From: JBEVNR01 sp040507985
Lineage (GTDB): Bacteria; Pseudomonadota; Alphaproteobacteria; Rickettsiales; UBA6187
Direction: 5' to 3'
NCBI GenBank assembly: GCA_040507985.1
Contig: JBEVNR010000053.1
Location: 1 to 23,822, forward strand
DNA: 23,822 nucleotides
A program made the position numbers and the translations under genes. Shown one piece after another: positions 1 to 9,089 of the stretch; the stretch's first letter is position 1, and each line of letters starts with the position of its first letter. The notes beneath the pieces were generated by a model, which was given only the letters and a program-made list of their open reading frames with translations, did no database searches and was not told where the DNA came from.

Positions 1-133
1 TAATTCCGCCGTTTTGCTCGCACATACATCCAAACAAAAATGACGTAATATTTTCTTTATCTTATAGTCGCTTAAAGGCCTGTTGTTCATAGACTTTCTA
101 TATATTAGATAGTCTAGGCGCTAGTCAAGAGCC
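1..133. repeat. Edge repeat, left copy (probable insertion-sequence end)
   Basis: Positions 2-133 align without gaps to the reverse complement of 23691-23822, with 116 of 132 bases identical by hand count. The segment is AT-rich, unlike the genes beside it. Its inner boundary reads GTCAAGAGCC, so the element as read from its end starts GGCTCTTGAC. Immediately inside, usher coding sequence begins without its N-terminus, which suggests insertion into that gene. The GGCTCTT start is reminiscent of ISL3-family ends, but no transposase is in the window, so the family is a guess. A perfect 12-bp palindrome (CCAAATATTTGG, 133-144) sits on the junction. Confidence 0.8.
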
Positions 134-2357
134 CAAATATTTGGAAAAGCCTCTTTTTTACCCTTCTTCGGACGCAACGGAACGGTTCGTGCCCTTGTCG
201 GCGCTAGAGGAAAAAGGCGTCCATGCCCTTATCGACGACAGTTTGGTGGCGCTGCGCGTGTCGTTTTCGCCGGAGATGAAAAAGACGCGCAAAGTGCGGC
301 TCGACAACATTCAGGTTCCCGCCTATGCCGAGGCCCTGCCGCCCGCGAACGTCTCCGGGTACGTCAATCTGCGCGGCAGCCGCGATTTGGCGGATACGGG
401 CGAAGATAGTTTCGTCGATCCCATGCGCTTTCAAGCAAACGGCGCGATGAGGTATAAGGGCGTCGTGCTGGAATCGGGACTGGACTATACCGAAGAAGCC
501 TATCCGCGCGCGTTTCGCCGAGGAGACACGAGGCTCGTCTACGACGTTCCGAAAAAAATGCTGCGAACGACTCTCGGCGACTTGCTGTACGACGTGCGCG
601 GATTTCAATCGTACGTGCCGATGGCCGGGGCGGGCGTATCGCGCGACTTTTCCCTTCAACCGTACCGCGTCACCGAACCCAAGGGGCGCACGCGTTTTTT
701 TCTGAAGGAACCCTCCCGCGCCGAAGTGTACGTCAACGGCGCGTTGGTGCGTACGATGGAATTGGCGTCGGGGTCCTACGACTTTAGCGACTTCCCCGTG
801 ACGGGCGGATTAAACGCCGTGACGCTGCGTCTATACGACCCGCTTGGGCGCATGGAGGAAAAAACGCTCGACGTGGCGAACGACGCGGGGTTGCTCGTCG
901 CCGGACTGCACCAATATTCCTATCAGGCGGGCATACGGCGCGACGCGTTCGGGCAAAGCGATGCGTATGACGCGCAGAAACCGGCGTTTTCGGCCTATCA
1001 TCGCTACGGAATCACCGAAAACGTCACGATAGGCGCCAACGCGCAGGGCGACGACGCGCGCGACATGGCGGGCGTCGAGGCGGCGTGGGGCGGTAAGGCC
1101 GGCGTCGTATGGGCGAACCTGGCGGGATCGACGGGCGACGGCGAAGACGGAGCGGCGGCGGCGTTAACCTACAGTTACAACAACGCGCAAAGCCGCGTGA
1201 ACGACGTGGCGCTCACGGCGGAATATCGCAGCGCCTATTTTTACGGCCTGACGGACGGAGAAACCGTCGTGAATCCCCTTTCCTGGACGTTCGGCGGCAG
1301 GTACGGCATGCAATTTTCCGAATCGTGGAGCGCCGTGGCGTCGGCGCGCTACGGCGTCGGGCGTTTCGAGAGCACCGACGATTTTTCCTACAGTTTTCTG
1401 GTGGAGAAAGCCTTGCCTAAAGGGGTGCGGGTGACGGCGTCGCTCGGAGAGTCCGAATCGAACGGCTTCGGCGTGTTTTGCGCCGTCGCGTGGACGCCGT
1501 TTCTCTCTCGCCATTCCGGATTCGCGTCGTATGACGGCGCGAGCGACCGCGCGGACCTTTCGTGGAACTACGCCGCCGACGCGCCCGTGGGCAGTTTCTC
1601 CGGATCGGCGGGCGTCGCGACCGTCGGGGGCGATCCCGAGGCGAACGGATACGTATCGTACGTTCACGATCGGGGCGAAGTGTCGCTGCGACACGCCGCC
1701 TACGAAACGGCGAACGAAGGCTTGCGCACCCGCACCCGCGCAAGCTTCGGCACGGCGCTCGCCTATGCCGACGGCAAGCTCGCCGTCTCGCGCCCCATCG
1801 CCGACGGGTTCGTGATGGTGGCAAAACATCCCTCGCTCAAAGGGCTGGACGTCGGCCTCAATCCCCTGTTCGCCGATAAGGAAGGCGTGCGCTACGAAGC
1901 TAGGGCCGACCGGTACGGTCCGGCGGTGTTGCCGAATTTCGCGTCGTACCTGTACGGAACGGCGCAAATAGACGCCCGTACCCTACCCTCCGGCGTCGAC
2001 ATAGGGAAGTCGAACTACCTCGTGCGCCCGGCCTATCGCGGCGGATCGCTCGTCGTGGTGGGATCGGACGCGCGCGTGGTGCTCGAAGGCACGCTCACCG
2101 ACGCCAGCGGCGTTCCCGTGGCGCTGCAAGCGGGCACGCTGACGAGGAAGAACGGCGAGGAAAAGCTTTTCTTCACCGACCGCAACGGGGCCTTCAGCGT
2201 CGACGGCCTGACGCCCGGGCGCTACGCCATGCGTCTGCACGCCGCCGACGACAAAAGCATCGAGGTGACGGCCCCCGACGTGCTCGGCGCCGCGAATATC
2301 GGCGTCGTTCGCTTCCCGGCCGTGCTGGTGGGGGAGGAAAAGGCGGAAGGAGAATAA
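134..2357 (+). pseudogene. Fimbrial outer-membrane usher, N-terminally truncated
   Basis: This is the remnant of a PapC/FimD-type usher, probably of the Csu-like chaperone-usher class. Such proteins form the outer-membrane pore that receives chaperone-bound pilins and assembles the fibre. About 740 residues remain. The piece starts within the periplasmic N-terminal domain (FVPLSALEEKGV, then a stretch ending KVRLDNIQVP). It continues through the beta-barrel with its plug region (FFLKEPSRAEVYVNGALV) and ends with the C-terminal domains (DRNGAFSVDGLTPGRYAM). The signal peptide and first part of the N-terminal domain are missing, because upstream sequence is the edge repeat. The TTG at 141 is only the first formal start; the frame stays open back into the repeat to about 93. 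Intact ushers are usually near 800-850 residues. No chaperone, pilin or adhesin gene follows. The gene is convergent with rsh. Alternatively it is intact outside the window and only the assembly ends here. Confidence 0.82.
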
Positions 2358-2428
2358 GACGAGATGTTGAGTAAAGGAGCAACCTAAAGTTATGCAAGAG
2401 GTCTATTTAATTCGTTTGAAAACAAGGT

Positions 2429-4675
2429 CTATTCCTTATACCGCGCGACGGATTGTATTTTGGGGCTATTCCGCAAGGCTCCGATGATGCCGGCGAGTTG
2501 CTTGACGCCTTTCACGTTGACGTCGACGATAAGGTCGAAAAAATCGGTCGCCCGGCTCGTAATTTTTAAGTTGTTGATGTTGCCGCCATATTCGGCCACA
2601 ATTTCCGCCAAATGCGCGAGCGCTCCCGCTTCGTGCGGAAGCGTCACCTTAAGTCTGCCCAGATAATCCGAGCTTTGGGCCGAGCTGTCCCACGCCACGT
2701 CGATCATGCGCTCCGGGGTGGCGGCGAAGCTTGCCAGCGCCTCGCAGTCGCCGGTGTGAACGGTCATTCCCTTTCCTGTCACGATGACCCCGACGATGTG
2801 GTCGCCGGGTATCGGATGGCAACATTCCGCGAAATACACCGCCATGCCGGGCGCCAGCCCTTTAATGGGAATGGAATCGCCCTTCTTTTTTTTGTCGCGC
2901 GATAATTTGTCGAAAAAGGTAAAGCCGCTTTTCGCGGGCGTTTTGGGTTTTACGCCTTCTTCGCCGGCCTGACGAAACACGTCCGCCGCCGGAAGGTTGC
3001 CTTGGCCGATGGACGCCAAAATGTCGTCCACGGATTTTCGCTTGGTATGCTCGCGCGCCTTCTCTAAGATCGCGTGGGCGTTCTTAAGCTCCCGTCGCTC
3101 CAATTCTTGTTCGAGCAGCGACCTACCGAGCTTAATATATTCGTCGCGCTTTTGAATGCGCATAAAGCGTTTTATTTCGCCTTTCGCGCGCCCCGTCACC
3201 ACGAAACGCAACCATGTGGGGGAAGGCGTCTGCATGTCGGAGGTAACGATCTCTACCTGGTCGCCGTTTTCCAGTTGCGTGCGAAGCGGCATGATGTGGC
3301 CGTTAATTTTTACGCCGACGCATTTGCTTCCCAGCGACGAATGCACGTTATAGGCGAAGTCGACCGGCGTCGCACCTTTCGGCAACGCGATTAAATCACC
3401 TTTAGGCGTAAAGCAAAACACCTGATCGTAATATATTTCAATGTTGGAGTTGTCCAAAAACTCCTCTGAATCGCCGGCCTGCTCCATGATGTACAGCAAT
3501 TCGCGCAGCCAGCGATATTGCCGCCCTTTCATGCGATAGGCGCCGACGCCTTCTTTATACGACCAATGGGCCGCCACGCCGTGTTCGGCGATTTTTTGCA
3601 TTTCCTCGGTGCGGATTTGTATTTCGATGGCGCGCTTCCCCGGCCCGATCACCACCGTGTGCAACGATTGATAGCCGTTGTCCTTGGGGATGCTGATATA
3701 ATCCTTAAAACGGCCCGGCAATAATTTGTAATGGCGATGTATCGCCCCAAGCGCCTCGTAGCACGACGGCACGTCCTTAACGATGACGCGATAGGCGATG
3801 ATGTCCGCCAACTGTTCGAAGCTAATATGTTTGCGCTCCATCTTTCGCCAAATGGAACACGGCGTTTTTTCGCGGCCATATATTTTAACGAAGCCCTTCA
3901 CATCGCATTTTTGCATAACGTCGCAAATTTCTTTTTCCGCGCGGTCAATAACGTCGCCGCCCTTTTTGCGCAAATATTCCAATCGGCTCACGATCGAGTC
4001 GCGTATTTCCGGGTAGAGTTCCGCGAAGGCGAGTTCCTGCAACTCGTTGCGAAATTGCTGTATACCGATCCGTTCCGCCAAGGGGGCGTAAATTTCTATC
4101 GTTTCATGGGCGATGCGGCGGCGCTTTTCCGGCGAGCGGATATAGCTGAGCGTGCGCATGTTGTGCAGCCTGTCCGCCAGCTTCACCACTAAAATGCGAA
4201 TGTCTTCGCTAATGGCGACGATAAGCTTGCGGAAATTCTCCGCCTGTTTGTGCCGCTCGGAACGAAATTTAATTTTTGCGAGCTTGGTGACGCCGTCCAC
4301 CAGCGTCGCCGTTTCCTTGCCGAAACGCTTTTCTATGTCGTCAAACGTGACGGACGTATCTTCGATCGTATCGTGCAACAAGCCGGTAATGATCGTCGCC
4401 GCGTCCAATTTTAACGACGACAACAAGATGGCCACGTCAAAAGGGTGGGTGTAATACGGCTCACCCGACGCCCGCATTTGTCCCTCGTGCGCTTTTTTAC
4501 AAAACTCGCACGCTTCCTCTATTGTTTGTGCGTCCCTTTCGCCTAAATACGCCCGTACCGCCTTTAGCACGTCGGACGTTTCCGTGAGATGGGCGGGCAA
4601 TGGTCGCAACGCGGGAGCGGTTTCATCGGAGGAAGGGGGAGGTGATGGCATCGATTGCTCTTCCGTCGTCGTCAT
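2429..4675 (-). CDS. rsh: Bifunctional (p)ppGpp synthetase/hydrolase, RelA/SpoT family
   Basis: Makes and degrades the stringent-response alarmone (p)ppGpp. The hydrolase HD domain shows YYTHP (about residues 74-78) and HDTIEDT (about 101-107), both preserved. The synthetase domain shows YGREKTPCSIWRKMER, then RFKDYISIPKDNGYQSLHT (about 322-340). RFKD is the basic motif of bifunctional enzymes; monofunctional RelA has an acidic motif there. A TGS domain follows at about 414-479, then the conserved CCHPIPGD region and a C-terminal ACT domain. I choose ATG 4675 (748 residues) over the longer frame to 4762, because the longer one would overlap the upstream pilin gene and its first 29 residues match nothing expected. 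The gene starts 11 nt after the pilin stop and ends convergently with the usher remnant. It is probably co-transcribed with ftsZ and the pilin gene. Confidence 0.95.
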   Translation of the reverse strand: MTTTEEQSMPSPPPSSDETAPALRPLPAHLTETSDVLKAVRAYLGERDAQTIEEACEFCKKAHEGQMRASGEPYYTHPFDVAILLSSLKLDAATIITGLLHDTIEDTSVTFDDIEKRFGKETATLVDGVTKLAKIKFRSERHKQAENFRKLIVAISEDIRILVVKLADRLHNMRTLSYIRSPEKRRRIAHETIEIYAPLAERIGIQQFRNELQELAFAELYPEIRDSIVSRLEYLRKKGGDVIDRAEKEICDVMQKCDVKGFVKIYGREKTPCSIWRKMERKHISFEQLADIIAYRVIVKDVPSCYEALGAIHRHYKLLPGRFKDYISIPKDNGYQSLHTVVIGPGKRAIEIQIRTEEMQKIAEHGVAAHWSYKEGVGAYRMKGRQYRWLRELLYIMEQAGDSEEFLDNSNIEIYYDQVFCFTPKGDLIALPKGATPVDFAYNVHSSLGSKCVGVKINGHIMPLRTQLENGDQVEIVTSDMQTPSPTWLRFVVTGRAKGEIKRFMRIQKRDEYIKLGRSLLEQELERRELKNAHAILEKAREHTKRKSVDDILASIGQGNLPAADVFRQAGEEGVKPKTPAKSGFTFFDKLSRDKKKKGDSIPIKGLAPGMAVYFAECCHPIPGDHIVGVIVTGKGMTVHTGDCEALASFAATPERMIDVAWDSSAQSSDYLGRLKVTLPHEAGALAHLAEIVAEYGGNINNLKITSRATDFFDLIVDVNVKGVKQLAGIIGALRNSPKIQSVARYKE

Positions 4676-4686
4676 GGCCGTCCCCG

Positions 4687-5406
4687 CTACGGAAGAACGG
4701 GAAACGCCAGCACGCACGCAGGATCGTCCGTTGCCAGGGTATACTCGTCGCCGCTTGCGCATTGCGCGGCGTCGGAAACGTCTTGTCCTTTTTCGCCGCG
4801 CACCTTGCCGGCGTTCGGCAAGCCGTCGTCGGCTTTCAGGTCGACGGCTTTGGCGTCGCGGGGAAGCAAGGCCGCGTTGGCGTTCTTTCCGCCGGAGCGA
4901 AATGCGCCCACGACGATATTGTTGCGCGCCGCCTCGCCACCGAGGGAGGCGTATTCCACATAATACCCGATTTTATTGCGGGAGGCTGCCGGAACGTTTA
5001 CGCCAATATCGGCCTGGTTGCCGCCGCCCGTTGCCGCGCCGGAAAAACCGCTTTGCATGTAGCCGGCCAAGGACAAATGTTGCCACGCGCGCAAGGCTTC
5101 GCAATTTCCGGACGAAGCGTAGGCGACGTCGCCGTCGCCGTCGCCGTTTTCCGTTTCCGAACCCCAATATTCCTTGGCGTCGTCCATGTCTCCGGGAACG
5201 GACGCATATTGCTGTCCAAAATTTTCAAACGCGGTTTGATGGCCGGTCACGTCGGAGAGCGTGCCCTGAATAAAAGAGGCGCGTTGAATTTTAACCGCTC
5301 CCGCCATCACCGATACGATTAATGCGATTATAGATATGACGACCGCCAGCTCAACCAAGCTAACGCCTGCCGCAGGGCGACGTATTTTGCCTCTGATGGG
5401 CGGCAT
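4687..5406 (-). CDS. Type IV pilin-like protein with prepilin N-terminal methylation motif
   Basis: A 239-residue protein with a class III signal sequence. A short basic leader (MPPIRGKIRRPAAG) is followed by VSLVELAVVISIIALIV, with prepilin-peptidase cleavage expected after Gly14 and the conserved Glu at mature position 5. The hydrophobic helix runs to about residue 37. The globular part includes PGDMDDAKEYWG, a pattern I associate with pilin-like proteins of alphaproteobacteria, and an acidic repeat NGDGDGDV at about residues 86-93. Four cysteines lie in the C-terminal part. The ATG is 3 nt after the ftsZ stop and the gene ends 11 nt before rsh, suggesting translational coupling. No pilus assembly ATPase, platform or prepilin peptidase gene is nearby, so it may serve machinery encoded elsewhere. 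Pilin, minor pilin or type II pseudopilin cannot be told apart here. Confidence 0.85.
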   Translation of the reverse strand: MPPIRGKIRRPAAGVSLVELAVVISIIALIVSVMAGAVKIQRASFIQGTLSDVTGHQTAFENFGQQYASVPGDMDDAKEYWGSETENGDGDGDVAYASSGNCEALRAWQHLSLAGYMQSGFSGAATGGGNQADIGVNVPAASRNKIGYYVEYASLGGEAARNNIVVGAFRSGGKNANAALLPRDAKAVDLKADDGLPNAGKVRGEKGQDVSDAAQCASGDEYTLATDDPACVLAFPVLP

Positions 5407-5409
5407 AAT

Positions 5410-7278
5410 TTACGCGTTCTCCGCCACGTTCGACTTGCGCATGAAGGCGGGGATGTCCGTCACTTGGCGCGACACGTCGCCCGGCTTGTCGAATAAAGAG
5501 GCGGGAGCGTCGTTATCCGCCGCACGGCGAGCGGCGGGATCGCCATAGCCGCTAAAATGATTGTCGGCATAGGTCGGTTTTTTTTGCTCCTGGGGTTTGG
5601 AGGCAAAGGAAGATTGTTGCTGGGGGGCATATTCCCTTTCGCGGTAGGCAGGCGCGGCGACCGGGCGCTGTTGTTGCGACGCGGCGTAAGCAGGCGGTTG
5701 GTAGTTCGCGGCGGCGTTTTCGTTGTAGCGAGCGGAAGACGGCTCCGATTGAACGGAAGAGGCGGGTTGTTGCAAAGAACGCGCCATTTTTGCGACTCGA
5801 CTGAGCAGGCCGCCTTGATCTTCCTCGTGACGAACGGAAGCAACGGGTTGCGGCGTTGCGGGCTGTTGTTTGCGCGGAGCGGGGGCCGCCGGCGCGTTTT
5901 TATATTTATTGTCTGCGGAAAGCGGATCGCGATATCCCGCCGGTTCGATCGTACGGAAGGAAGCGTCCAACGCGGAGGAGGCGTTTTGCGGAGCAAAAGT
6001 CGGCGCAGCTTCCGCCGGGCGCTCAAGATCGCCGGCGCCATAGGCGCGGGGCTGAGGGGCGCGTTGCGCGGCAGGCTCGGCGTAGCGGGCCGGAGAAACT
6101 TTGGTGGATTCTTCGTCGATATGCCGATAGGCGTTACGGCTATAAGGAGACGCCTGCGGGGGTTGTTGCTGGGCGATGCGCTGGGCTTGCGGCTGAAGCT
6201 GCGGCTGCGCGATCGGTTTTCTTGGGGGGATGGCCGATTCGGTACGAGGCGGCATAAACACGCGGCGTTCCTGCGGCTGTTGCTCTCCTCCGTTATCGCC
6301 GTCGCCGTCGCCGTCGCGATCGATGCCCGTGGCGACCACCGACACGCGAATGCGCCCGTCCATCGTATCGTCGAACGTCGATCCGAAGATAATGTTGGCG
6401 CCGTTATCGACTTCCTCGCGAATGCGGTTAGCGGCTTCGTCCACCTCAAACAACGTCATGTCCGAACCGCCGGTGATGTTAATCAACACCCCGCGCGCGC
6501 CTTTCATCGAGGCGTTGTCGAGCAAGGGGTTGGAAATGGCGGCTTCGGCGGCTTCGTAAGCGCGGCGGTCGCCGTCCGCTTCGCCCGTCCCCATCATGGC
6601 CTTGCCCATTTCGGTCATCACCGCGCGCACGTCGGCGAAATCGAGGTTAATCAATCCGGGCATCACCATTAAATCGGTGATGCTGCGCACGCCCGCGTGC
6701 AGCACGTCGTCCGCCATGGCGAAGGCTTCGGCGAAGGTGGTGCGCTCGTTGGCGACGCGAAACAAATTTTGGTTGGGGATGATCAGCAGCGTGTCCACGT
6801 TTTGCTGCAATTCGCGCAAGCCTTCCTCGGCCATTTTCATCCGCTTGGGGCCTTCGAACTGGAAAGGCTTGGTGACGACGGCGACGGTGAGGATGTCCAT
6901 CTCGCGGGCCGCGCGCGCCACGACCGGCGCGGCGCCGGTGCCGGTGCCGCCGCCCATGCCGGCGGTGATGAACACCATGTTGCTGCCTTGCAGATGTTCC
7001 TTAATTTCGTCCATCGTCTCTTCGGCGGCGTAGCGTCCGACGTCGGGGGAGGCCCCGGCGCCCAGGCCCTTCGTCGTTTCGCGCCCTAATTGCACGCGCT
7101 TGGAGGCGATGGAATGTTCCAGCGCCTGCGCATCGGTGTTGGCCACGACGAAATTGGCGCCTTCGAGTTGCTTGCGGATCATGTTGTTGGTGGCGTTGCC
7201 GCCCGCGCCCCCGACGCCGAACACGGTAATTTGTGGACGTAGGATAGAGCTTTCCGCAATTTCGAGGTCTAAAGGCAT
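5410..7278 (-). CDS. ftsZ: Cell division protein FtsZ with long C-terminal linker
   Basis: Tubulin-like GTPase that forms the cytokinetic ring. The GTP-binding domain starts with ITVFGVGGAGGNA (about 17-29) and carries the tubulin signature GGGTGTG (109-115). The T7 synergy loop is NLDFADV (211-217). The folded core ends near residue 320. It is followed by an intrinsically disordered linker of roughly 280 residues, rich in Gln, Pro and Ala, beginning with an Asp-Gly run (DRDGDGDGDNGG). The extreme C-terminus DIPAFMRKS (about 608-616) is the conserved peptide that binds FtsA and other partners. At 622 residues it is far longer than the E. coli protein (about 380), but long linkers are common in alphaproteobacteria. 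ftsQ, ftsA and the mur genes are not adjacent: upstream is yihY, downstream the pilin gene. Confidence 0.97.
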   Translation of the reverse strand: MPLDLEIAESSILRPQITVFGVGGAGGNATNNMIRKQLEGANFVVANTDAQALEHSIASKRVQLGRETTKGLGAGASPDVGRYAAEETMDEIKEHLQGSNMVFITAGMGGGTGTGAAPVVARAAREMDILTVAVVTKPFQFEGPKRMKMAEEGLRELQQNVDTLLIIPNQNLFRVANERTTFAEAFAMADDVLHAGVRSITDLMVMPGLINLDFADVRAVMTEMGKAMMGTGEADGDRRAYEAAEAAISNPLLDNASMKGARGVLINITGGSDMTLFEVDEAANRIREEVDNGANIIFGSTFDDTMDGRIRVSVVATGIDRDGDGDGDNGGEQQPQERRVFMPPRTESAIPPRKPIAQPQLQPQAQRIAQQQPPQASPYSRNAYRHIDEESTKVSPARYAEPAAQRAPQPRAYGAGDLERPAEAAPTFAPQNASSALDASFRTIEPAGYRDPLSADNKYKNAPAAPAPRKQQPATPQPVASVRHEEDQGGLLSRVAKMARSLQQPASSVQSEPSSARYNENAAANYQPPAYAASQQQRPVAAPAYREREYAPQQQSSFASKPQEQKKPTYADNHFSGYGDPAARRAADNDAPASLFDKPGDVSRQVTDIPAFMRKSNVAENA

Positions 7279-7394
7279 AAATACGCTTTCCCGCCGTCGC
7301 CGGCTTTCGCAAGGTAGTTGAAGGTTACGAGCGGCACTTTACAAGCGCGCGAATCGTGGCGTTGGCCCCGCGCATGCTGTTTTTGCCGGCTGTC

Positions 7395-7422
7395 AGGTTA
7401 GCAGAATCTTAAAAAGGCACAA
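7395..7422 (-). promoter_or_regulatory. Possible ftsZ promoter
   Basis: In the 181-bp gap between yihY and ftsZ, the minus strand has TTGTGC (7422-7417) and TAACCT (7400-7395) separated by 16 nt. This fits a sigma-70 promoter only moderately. It would give a leader of about 110 nt before the ftsZ ATG. Read-through from yihY is also possible, since I see no hairpin terminator after it, only a T-run. Confidence 0.25.
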
Positions 7423-7459
7423 CTCTTTTCTTTGCTTATTAATAAAAAAAGTCGGAAAA

Positions 7460-8380
7460 TTATTGCGCCTTAAAGACGTCGGCCTTCTTTTTTTCGGCGC
7501 GCCTGCCCATATGATGGTTGAGTTCGGCGCCGTAAATAAGGGCGGCGGCGGCGAAGTAAAAAAATATGAGCGTCGCGATGACGCCTCCCAGGCTGCCGTA
7601 GATGATCTGCACCTGGCGTATTTCGGCCAAATAAAGCGAGAGAAGCTTTCCGCTGGCGAACCATAACGCGACCGACGCGAAGGCCCCGGGGGCCAGTCGG
7701 ATGCGGGCCGCCGCCGCGTTCGGCACGGCGGCGTAGAGGGCGAGGGCGACGCAGAACAGCACCGCCGCCGCCGTTCCCATGCGAATGGCGTACCAATAAT
7801 GGGCGGCGAAGGCGCGCATTCCGCTTTCCGCCGACAACTCGAACAAAAAACTTTTCACGTGCCTTCCCAGCGAAAAGCTTTCTACGACGCCCGGAATGAC
7901 GACGAGGGCCGCAATGACGCCAACGGTGACGCCGGTCATGAGCAATAGTTGGCCGATGCTCATTAGGCGGCGCAGCACGTAGGGCGGAGGGGCGTAAATG
8001 CGGTAGGCGCGGTTAAAAATGGTGCGCATTCCCTCCACCATGGACGAGGCGGTCCAGATCGCCCCGACGATGGCGAGGGTAAGCAATTGCTGCGGAGGTC
8101 CGGAGGCGATTTCGCGAATGCGCGGCGCAAGGGAGCGTGCTACGTCCGGCGGCAGAAATTCGTTGTATATTAAGGCGTCGGCGATAAAAAACCCGATGCG
8201 CTCCCCGCCGAACATTCCCGTCAGGGCGGTTAAAAAGACGATAAACGGAAAGACGCCAAGAAGAAAAAGAAAGGCCAGGTAGCCGGCGTGCTCAACGCCG
8301 TCATGTTCGATAAAATCGCAAAAGGCCAGGCCGTAAGGACTAAGGGGTTTTAAAAGGGGGCGGAAAAAGCGAGTGGGCAT
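7460..8380 (-). CDS. YihY/BrkB family inner-membrane protein
   Basis: Polytopic membrane protein of the YihY/BrkB (UPF0761) family, once misnamed ribonuclease BN; its biochemical function is unsettled. About six hydrophobic segments are visible. The family signature near the C-terminus is clear: IIYGSLGGVIATLIFFYFAA followed by LIYGAELN. The N-terminal GYLAFLFLLGVFPFIVFL segment is also typical. The open frame reaches a TTG at 8407, but I prefer ATG 8380 (306 residues). It lies 8 nt after the stop of the 47-aa gene upstream, which suggests coupled translation. The gene is co-directional with ftsZ but separated from it by 181 bp. Confidence 0.9.
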   Translation of the reverse strand: MPTRFFRPLLKPLSPYGLAFCDFIEHDGVEHAGYLAFLFLLGVFPFIVFLTALTGMFGGERIGFFIADALIYNEFLPPDVARSLAPRIREIASGPPQQLLTLAIVGAIWTASSMVEGMRTIFNRAYRIYAPPPYVLRRLMSIGQLLLMTGVTVGVIAALVVIPGVVESFSLGRHVKSFLFELSAESGMRAFAAHYWYAIRMGTAAAVLFCVALALYAAVPNAAAARIRLAPGAFASVALWFASGKLLSLYLAEIRQVQIIYGSLGGVIATLIFFYFAAAALIYGAELNHHMGRRAEKKKADVFKAQ

Positions 8381-8388
8381 AAGGCGGA

Positions 8389-8532
8389 TTAGCGACCGCC
8401 TTCCCAATATCCGTCATAGGCTTGTTGGGGCGAAACCCCGCCGTCTCCCCACCGATCGATAAGCGCTACGGCGATCGTTCCCACGCCCATCACCAGCACC
8501 ACGCCGGCAACGACAATCAATGCCGTCGTCAT
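8389..8532 (-). CDS. Small single-pass membrane protein, 47 aa
   Basis: An open frame from ATG 8532 to TAA 8389 encodes 47 residues. A hydrophobic segment of about 22 residues (ALIVVAGVVLVMGVGTIAVA and onward) starts just after MTT. A short charged tail follows (DRWGDGGVSPQQAYDGYWEG). An AGAGG sequence lies about 7 nt upstream of the ATG as a ribosome binding site. The stop is 8 nt before the likely yihY start, so the two are probably one operon. I do not recognise the family. The clear membrane segment, good ribosome binding site and tight spacing make it more credible than a chance ORF. Confidence 0.6.
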   Translation of the reverse strand: MTTALIVVAGVVLVMGVGTIAVALIDRWGDGGVSPQQAYDGYWEGGR

Positions 8533-8768
8533 ACGCAAACCTCTTTATTTTATATTGTCGCGCACCAAGCTGTATGCACTTTTTGGAAATGGCCGAATTT
8601 TTGATAAAAACCTGCGGTTATAACGGAGGCCTCGCGACTTAATTGCGCTCAACCCCATGCCTATGCCTTAAGTCATAGGTGAAATTTATGACGAAACAAT
8701 GCAGGCGTCAATTTATAATCTTGCCGAATCTATGGCAATTTGCGATGGACCGGCGTAAAAATCATGAG

Positions 8769-8788
8769 ATTCCTGCTTTCGCAGGGAT
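8769..8788. repeat. REP-like short palindrome
   Basis: ATTCCTGC, a TTTC loop, then GCAGGGAT form an 8-bp stem containing one G-T pair, followed by GACGG. This matches the common proteobacterial intergenic palindrome that yields the spurious peptide phrase PAFAGMT. It is the only copy I noticed in the window. Confidence 0.55.
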
Positions 8789-9060
8789 GACGGATATAGG
8801 TATGTTTGCAGTATGATTAATGCCACTATATCGCTAATTTCTATATGAAAAAATAGACATACAATCGATTCATTTTAAAATGACGGAAGCGTATAATCAC
8901 CGCCATACCGACGAAGGTCGACATTTCTTGATAATTAAGCCTAGTAGCCTAATTCTTCTAGATTGCCCTTGTTCATTTAACGAAGGGACGTCATGTATCG
9001 CGTCATGCGAAGGAAGCGCGCTCCATATGCCTAATAAACTCTATTCAGGCTAAAAAAATC

Positions 9061-9089
9061 TTGATAACAAGAGCAAATGCGGTTATACA
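9061..9089 (+). promoter_or_regulatory. Promoter of tRNA-Ala
   Basis: TTGATA (9061-9066) and TATACA (9084-9089) are separated by exactly 17 nt, close to the sigma-70 consensus. The expected start near 9096 leaves a leader of about 26 nt before the tRNA at 9122. Confidence 0.7.

Noticed and set aside
5557..6672. 371-codon plus-strand ORF
   Set aside because: Lies antisense to ftsZ, is extremely Arg/Gly-rich, and has no domain; it is a shadow of the GC-rich coding strand.
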